Assembly (NCBI GenBank): GCA_040882265.1
Contig: JBBEBO010000203.1
Span: 1-10,169 of the forward strand
Reading direction: 5' to 3'
DNA length: 10,169 nt
DNA from: Brumimicrobium sp040882265
Lineage (GTDB): Bacteria; Bacteroidota; Bacteroidia; Flavobacteriales_D; Crocinitomicaceae
Numbering within the stretch: the first letter of the stretch is position 1; each line of letters begins with the position of its first letter. Under the pieces are notes generated by a model. That model ran no database searches and was not told the DNA's origin. It saw only the letters and a list, made by a program, of their open reading frames with translations. Below, piece by piece: positions 7,160 to 10,169 of the stretch. The position numbers and the translations under genes were made by a program.

Positions 7160-8653
7160 TTATTTTTTCAAAAGAGGAGTAAAAATTCTTTCTAAAAAAG
7201 GAATACGATCAATTTTTAAGGCAATAATCAAGACAATCCCTAAAAGTGAAGGAATAATATAACGAACAATAGCTCCAACAACAGGAGTTGTCCAACCAAC
7301 TATAAGCATAACAACAAATGAAAATATACCGAGGGTGATTAATATTCTTTGATCTTGTTTTTCAAGCTTTCGAGGGTATATAATAAAAGCCATGATTATA
7401 CCTAAAATGATAAGTATATTTTCAAGAAAAGCAGGATATTGCAACCAACTCGATTTTTGATCGGGTATAGGACGAACCATAGTATTGAATATAACCTCTG
7501 GTATCATAGTAATCATAGTGATGGGGTTGTCTTTGATAGGAGTAACAGGGATTCCACTACCAGCTTTTTGTAACCGAACGCCAATTTTATATTTTTTTCC
7601 TACATCTGTTAAGTTTACGGGTCTTCGGATATAATTTTCATTAATTTTCATATGATAAGCGCCAACTGGAGCAATCAGTTTTGCTGAATCACCTTCAATT
7701 TCAAAATGATTGCGATTTTTGAAATAAATGTAATAGTAGTGAGTATCGTCTTCATGTACGTATAACCCACCATCGCGTACATTTATAAAATCTTCTTGTT
7801 GTTTGGAAATCACATTTACAGCCTTATTCATAATACCACTAAAGTATAGAGTTGTAAAACCAACAATAAAGAAGATAGCCAAGTTTAAAGCTTGATTTTT
7901 TGAAATACGACTAAATATCCAATAGAATGAAAAAGCGACCAAAAGACATAGGAATACATATGGTTTGAATCCTATTAAAAAGACTCCACCTACCAAAAAA
8001 CGCCAAGCTTTTTGCTTTAAAGAGAGGTTGTCAAAAGTAGCTCTAATTACAAGGCAAAGTCCCAATATCATAAGCGGTTCTTTAATGATGCTACTGCTCC
8101 AAAAAGCTATGCTTGGAGTTAATGTCATTAAAATGATTAGCAATCCTTTTGGAAGCTTAGAGTGTTTTTTTACAAATTGATACAGATCAATACCGCCTAA
8201 AAAGGACGCTAGACTAAAGAATAAAAAATGAATAACTACTTGACCATTTGAAAGAAATAAGAAAAGAGAGTTAATTTTGATTACGTTTCGAGAATCATTT
8301 GGCAGAAGTTGATCTCCTACGTTCCAATGGCTAGTCGCATCAAGGTATTTATCAATTAATTTAGGATTTTCATCAAATCCAAATAGGAGTTTAAAATAAT
8401 CTGTTGGCGATTCATAAAATACTTGGTGTAATAATTTGGATTCATCAAAAAATCTTCGTGCATCTGCTGTTAACTCACCTCCACCGTAGTGATAGGTGTA
8501 AACGTATAAGAAAAATAGAGCAATCCCAAATTTAAATACGAACAAGGTAGGTATCAGATAGCTTTTGAACTCACTCAGATATTGCTTATTGATAAACCAA
8601 GTAATACCAAGTATTCCCAGTAAATAAAGTATTAATATTAAGAATTCCAACAA
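7160..8653 (-). CDS. Polytopic inner-membrane protein, possibly GT-C/polysaccharide type (TTG start)
   Basis: A 497-aa integral membrane protein with about ten predicted membrane segments: roughly 1-20, 34-54, 127-155, 170-188, 192-206, 217-247, 255-274, 409-427, 436-455 and 464-480. There is a soluble loop at 55-125 and a larger one at 277-405. Acidic residues after TM2 (GGELTADARRFFDES, 57-71), the SSIIKEPLMIL segment (187-197) and the VRYIIPSL ending of the last helices (463-470) recall GT-C glycosyltransferases and O-antigen-type enzymes, but I recognise no defining signature. The function is unassigned; a role in glycan or lipid-linked sugar handling is inference. The start must be TTG at 8653 (or TTG at 8650): an in-frame TGA lies at 8665-8663 and there is no Met before residue 175. 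It converges on the signalling operon with 57 bp between the stops. A possible promoter lies at 8676-8709. Confidence 0.75.
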   Translation of the reverse strand: MLEFLILILYLLGILGITWFINKQYLSEFKSYLIPTLFVFKFGIALFFLYVYTYHYGGGELTADARRFFDESKLLHQVFYESPTDYFKLLFGFDENPKLIDKYLDATSHWNVGDQLLPNDSRNVIKINSLFLFLSNGQVVIHFLFFSLASFLGGIDLYQFVKKHSKLPKGLLIILMTLTPSIAFWSSSIIKEPLMILGLCLVIRATFDNLSLKQKAWRFLVGGVFLIGFKPYVFLCLLVAFSFYWIFSRISKNQALNLAIFFIVGFTTLYFSGIMNKAVNVISKQQEDFINVRDGGLYVHEDDTHYYYIYFKNRNHFEIEGDSAKLIAPVGAYHMKINENYIRRPVNLTDVGKKYKIGVRLQKAGSGIPVTPIKDNPITMITMIPEVIFNTMVRPIPDQKSSWLQYPAFLENILIILGIIMAFIIYPRKLEKQDQRILITLGIFSFVVMLIVGWTTPVVGAIVRYIIPSLLGIVLIIALKIDRIPFLERIFTPLLKK

Positions 8654-8675
8654 TAATAGTTTTCAGTAAAATTAA

Positions 8676-8709
8676 TAAAGATAATGGTAGTACTGAATTT
8701 AAATGTCAA
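8676..8709 (-). promoter_or_regulatory. Candidate promoter of the polytopic membrane gene
   Basis: On the minus strand TTGACA (8709-8704) is followed, 20 bp on, by TATCTTTA (8683-8676), which matches the Bacteroidota -7 box TAnnTTTG except at the last base. It would start transcription about 15-20 nt before the TTG start at 8653. The TTGACA lies within the left arm of the 16-bp inverted repeat, so the repeat may itself supply or control the promoter. Weak evidence. Confidence 0.3.
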
Positions 8710-8963
8710 GAATTTAGCGAAGACATCTTGGACAATCGCATTTAAAAATTAAATCTCGAAAAGAGTGTATTTTGTCACGATTTTGTTCTTCTACATTTTT
8801 AAATAGTTAAATTTAAAAGCTTAGAAACCACAAAAAGTTGTGCCAAAATAAAGTTTACTTCATGATTATTTATCTATGAATTGATCACGTGTTCCATAGA
8901 CTTACCTTGGTTATAGAATATTTTTGATCTGAGAAGACACCTACATTCTAAATTCTTGACATT
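8702..8963. repeat. 262-bp segment bounded by a perfect 16-bp inverted repeat (MITE-like)
   Basis: AATGTCAAGAATTTAG at 8702-8717 recurs as its exact reverse complement at 8948-8963. The arms bracket nearly the whole gene-free gap: the right arm begins 11 bp before the stop-side boundary of the outer-membrane gene and the left arm ends 48 bp upstream of the membrane-protein start. A 16-bp match within a 320-bp gap is far beyond chance. The inside has stops in all frames that I checked and no gene. It holds a small hairpin CACAA-AAAG-TTGTG (8829-8842) near the centre of the element. No clear target-site duplication is visible outside the arms. It could be a small non-autonomous element, or two operator sites for one regulator in opposite orientation. 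TTGACATT reads outward from both arms. Confidence 0.6.
8830..8846 (-). promoter_or_regulatory. Imperfect sigma-54-like site (TTGGCAC -24 element)
   Basis: The minus strand from 8846 reads TTGGCACAACTTTTTGT. TTGGCAC matches the -24 part of the sigma-54 consensus (YTGGCACRNNNNTTGCW) exactly. The -12 part is poor: at the correct spacing TG stands where GC is expected, and shifting by one gives GT. It points toward the membrane gene at 8653, about 180 bp upstream of its start. It is noted because an NtrC-type activator is encoded nearby, but the missing -12 GC makes it doubtful. Confidence 0.2.
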
Positions 8964-8974
8964 AATAAGAAACT

Positions 8975-9838
8975 CTATTTATGAGGAGGTTCGTATATTA
9001 AACGTAAGAAACTACTAAAACGCTGGTTTTTTCTATTTACAGGGATGCCTGTTACTATACCTACGAGTAAATGATCGTTTATTGCTACACGCATTTGAGG
9101 TCTTATAGTCATATTGAAATCACCGTTCTGTTGAACTTCTTTATTAAACTCGACTCCAATAAAATTTCTTGTTCCAGATATCATATAGTGAATATTTGAA
9201 TTAATTTGCCAATGTATATCAATATGATCGTGATCAAATACCTGTTCAATCATTGGTCCAGTGTACAGCAGTGTATGAAAATTTGTTCCCCATCTTTTGG
9301 CTGTAATGAAGAATGGATTATAAAGAAAACCAGACAACATTGAGGCTTTTCCATAGCTATCAAAATTTGGAAGTAGAAATTCATGTATGTATCCAATTGC
9401 CATAGAAGTACTTGCTTTTTCTGAAACAAAAAACGAGTATTGTCCCGCTAATTTAAGACTGTTTAAAGAACTAGAAGGGGCGTTAGAAGAATCATTTGTT
9501 GGATAATAAAATGAAAAAGGTAACTCCACCTCAAGCCCTACACGATCAATTGGCGCCCATTCGTATTCAACCAAAGCTTCATATTCATCGAAGTTTTCAT
9601 TATCAAAAAGTCCCATACCAACATTCCACTCTCGTTCTCCTTTTCGAGCTCCTAAATCTCTAATGAGATCAATATAAAGAGGTTCAGCATGGAGTACTTT
9701 ATCTTTTAGTTTATTATTTTCGTATTCATCGATAAATAAACTATCTCTTTCATCCTTAGAAAGCTGTCCTTCAATTTGTGAAATTGAAACATTTGCAAAT
9801 AATATAGTTGCAAACAAGTAAAAAATATTGTTTTTCAT
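8975..9838 (-). CDS. HAEPLYID-type predicted outer-membrane beta-barrel protein
   Basis: A 287-aa exported protein. Residues 1-20 are a signal peptide (KNN, hydrophobic core, cleavage near SIS-Q). After a charged linker comes the box HAEPLYIDLIRDLGARKGE (50-68), which I recognise from a Bacteroidota protein family named after it. The rest (70-285) alternates polar and hydrophobic residues with many aromatics (WNVGMGLF, YEALVEYEWAP, LKLAGQYSFFV, HTLLYTGPMIEQ, FIGVEFNKE), the pattern of an outer-membrane beta-barrel similar to transporter-like barrels of the phenol MetA type. The biochemical role of the family is not known to me. His-rich FDHDHIDIHW (201-210) is probably an exposed loop; metal binding is only a guess. 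ATG at 9838 is set by the signal peptide. It lies 138 bp downstream of the partial gene on the same strand and could be co-transcribed with it only by readthrough of the hairpin at 9903-9925. Confidence 0.8.
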   Translation of the reverse strand: MKNNIFYLFATILFANVSISQIEGQLSKDERDSLFIDEYENNKLKDKVLHAEPLYIDLIRDLGARKGEREWNVGMGLFDNENFDEYEALVEYEWAPIDRVGLEVELPFSFYYPTNDSSNAPSSSLNSLKLAGQYSFFVSEKASTSMAIGYIHEFLLPNFDSYGKASMLSGFLYNPFFITAKRWGTNFHTLLYTGPMIEQVFDHDHIDIHWQINSNIHYMISGTRNFIGVEFNKEVQQNGDFNMTIRPQMRVAINDHLLVGIVTGIPVNRKNQRFSSFLRLIYEPPHK

Positions 9839-9902
9839 TATACTTCATTTTATTCATTCTTCTTATTTTAGAATGATTATAATTAATTGAATTTACTATG
9901 TA

Positions 9903-9925
9903 TAGAGCCAGTCAAACTGGCTCTA
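9903..9925 (-). terminator. Strong 10-bp hairpin after the partial gene, likely terminator
   Basis: TAGAGCCAGT-CAA-ACTGGCTCTA is a perfect 10-bp stem with a 3-nt loop, GC-rich against its surroundings, 51 bp past the stop of the partial gene at 9977 and 64 bp before the next start at 9838. A classical T-run is missing on both sides, so termination may be incomplete. On the minus strand, TTTG from the loop falls 17 bp before TAAATTCA (9895-9888), a poor -33/-7 pair for the outer-membrane gene. Confidence 0.5.
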
Positions 9926-9931
9926 AGAAAA

Positions 9932-9972
9932 TATTTGCATACCACTACATTGATCCAATATAGATGCAAATA
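9932..9972 (-). terminator. AT-rich hairpin directly after the partial gene's stop
   Basis: TATTTGCAT (9932-9940) and ATGCAAATA (9964-9972) are perfect 9-bp inverted arms around a 23-nt loop. On the minus strand the stem starts 4 nt after the TAA and is followed by TTTTCTT, so it may act as a weak terminator in front of the stronger hairpin at 9903-9925. It could also be chance in AT-rich sequence. Confidence 0.25.
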
Positions 9973-9976
9973 ATAA

Positions 9977-10168
9977 TTAAGAATAAAGTATAATATCGGG
10001 TGGAGGAGAGGTTATTTCTAAGTAGGGTTTACTAGTAGTAAGAAATGTATAGTGGTAATTATGTTTTGATAAATAAATTAAAGCGGTGTAATTACTAACT
10101 TTAAAATTCTGAGTTATATAAAGGTTAAACCCATTATGAAAACTAGATTCTTCACTATTGTCAACATC
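9977..10168 (-). CDS. C-terminal end of an unidentified protein (partial)
   Basis: Reading leftward from the right edge, one minus-strand frame stays open for 63 codons to a TAA at 9979-9977, without an in-frame start, so the gene begins outside the window. The visible tail starts DVDNSEESSFHNGFNLYITQ and ends YLEITSPPPDIILYS. In sequence this rich in AT, 63 open codons are unlikely by chance, and two hairpins follow the stop, which supports a real gene end. Composition is soluble and polar, with no membrane segment. The SPPPDI ending faintly recalls the Pro-Pro tails of small exported Bacteroidota proteins that sit next to HAEPLYID genes, but this is too weak for a name. Function unknown. 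Confidence 0.55.
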   Translation of the reverse strand, partial: DVDNSEESSFHNGFNLYITQNFKVSNYTALIYLSKHNYHYTFLTTSKPYLEITSPPPDIILYS

Positions 10169-10169
10169 G

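Noticed and set aside
10136..10169. Start of a plus-strand gene (ATG AAA ACT AGA TTC...) at the right edge
   Set aside because: Only 11 codons are visible, and the minus-strand frame over the same bases is open much longer and is followed by terminator-like hairpins.
1..10169. CRISPR array, tRNA, rRNA, riboswitch or toxin-antitoxin pair
   Set aside because: No spaced direct repeats, no tRNA-like cloverleaf and no paired small genes were seen on reading both strands.

Overview
The window reads as chromosome of a low-GC Bacteroidota, most likely a Flavobacteriia-like organism (GC roughly one third, judged by eye). The signs are the AT-rich sequence, genes without Shine-Dalgarno sites, exact matches to the Bacteroidota -7 promoter box TAnnTTTG, TTG start codons, and Bacteroidota-type proteins (a HAEPLYID-type outer-membrane protein and a secreted M14 peptidase with a long C-terminal half). 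No phage, CRISPR array, rRNA, tRNA or transposase gene was seen.

Layout. Positions 1-397 (minus) hold the N-terminal half of trmD, divergent from a secreted M14-type zinc carboxypeptidase (453-2180, plus). A 304-bp gap follows (2181-2484). It carries a perfect 44-bp palindrome (2231-2274) inside a 64-bp near-perfect hairpin and is probably a dispersed repeat. Next comes a tight four-gene signalling operon on the plus strand (2485-7102): a stand-alone receiver, an NtrC-type sigma-54 activator that starts at TTG, a membrane CHASE3-like histidine kinase, and a soluble REC-PAS-histidine kinase whose start overlaps the previous stop (ATGA). After a 57-bp convergent gap the minus strand carries three genes: a polytopic membrane protein starting at TTG (7160-8653), a HAEPLYID-like predicted outer-membrane beta-barrel (8975-9838), and the C-terminal 63 residues of an unidentified protein that enters from the right edge (stop at 9977-9979).

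How the genes may work together. The four signalling genes look like a branched or multistep phosphorelay. The membrane kinase has a periplasmic sensor with a cluster of six His and one Cys, and a phytochrome-like kinase core (ASHDLNEPLRKI). It could phosphorylate the free receiver and/or the receiver at the front of the second kinase. The second kinase has an NtrB/ZraS-like core (HEVRNPLT) and is the natural partner of the NtrC-type regulator, which would then activate sigma-54 promoters. The targets are not evident here. The only sigma-54-like sequence noticed is an imperfect TTGGCAC site (8830-8846, minus) upstream of the polytopic membrane gene.

The non-coding parts are the most unusual. 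Besides the palindrome, the 320-bp gap 8654-8974 is almost exactly bracketed by a perfect 16-bp inverted repeat (8702-8717 and 8948-8963). This suggests a 262-bp MITE-like insertion or a pair of regulator sites. I do not see a clearly new defence or biosynthetic system.
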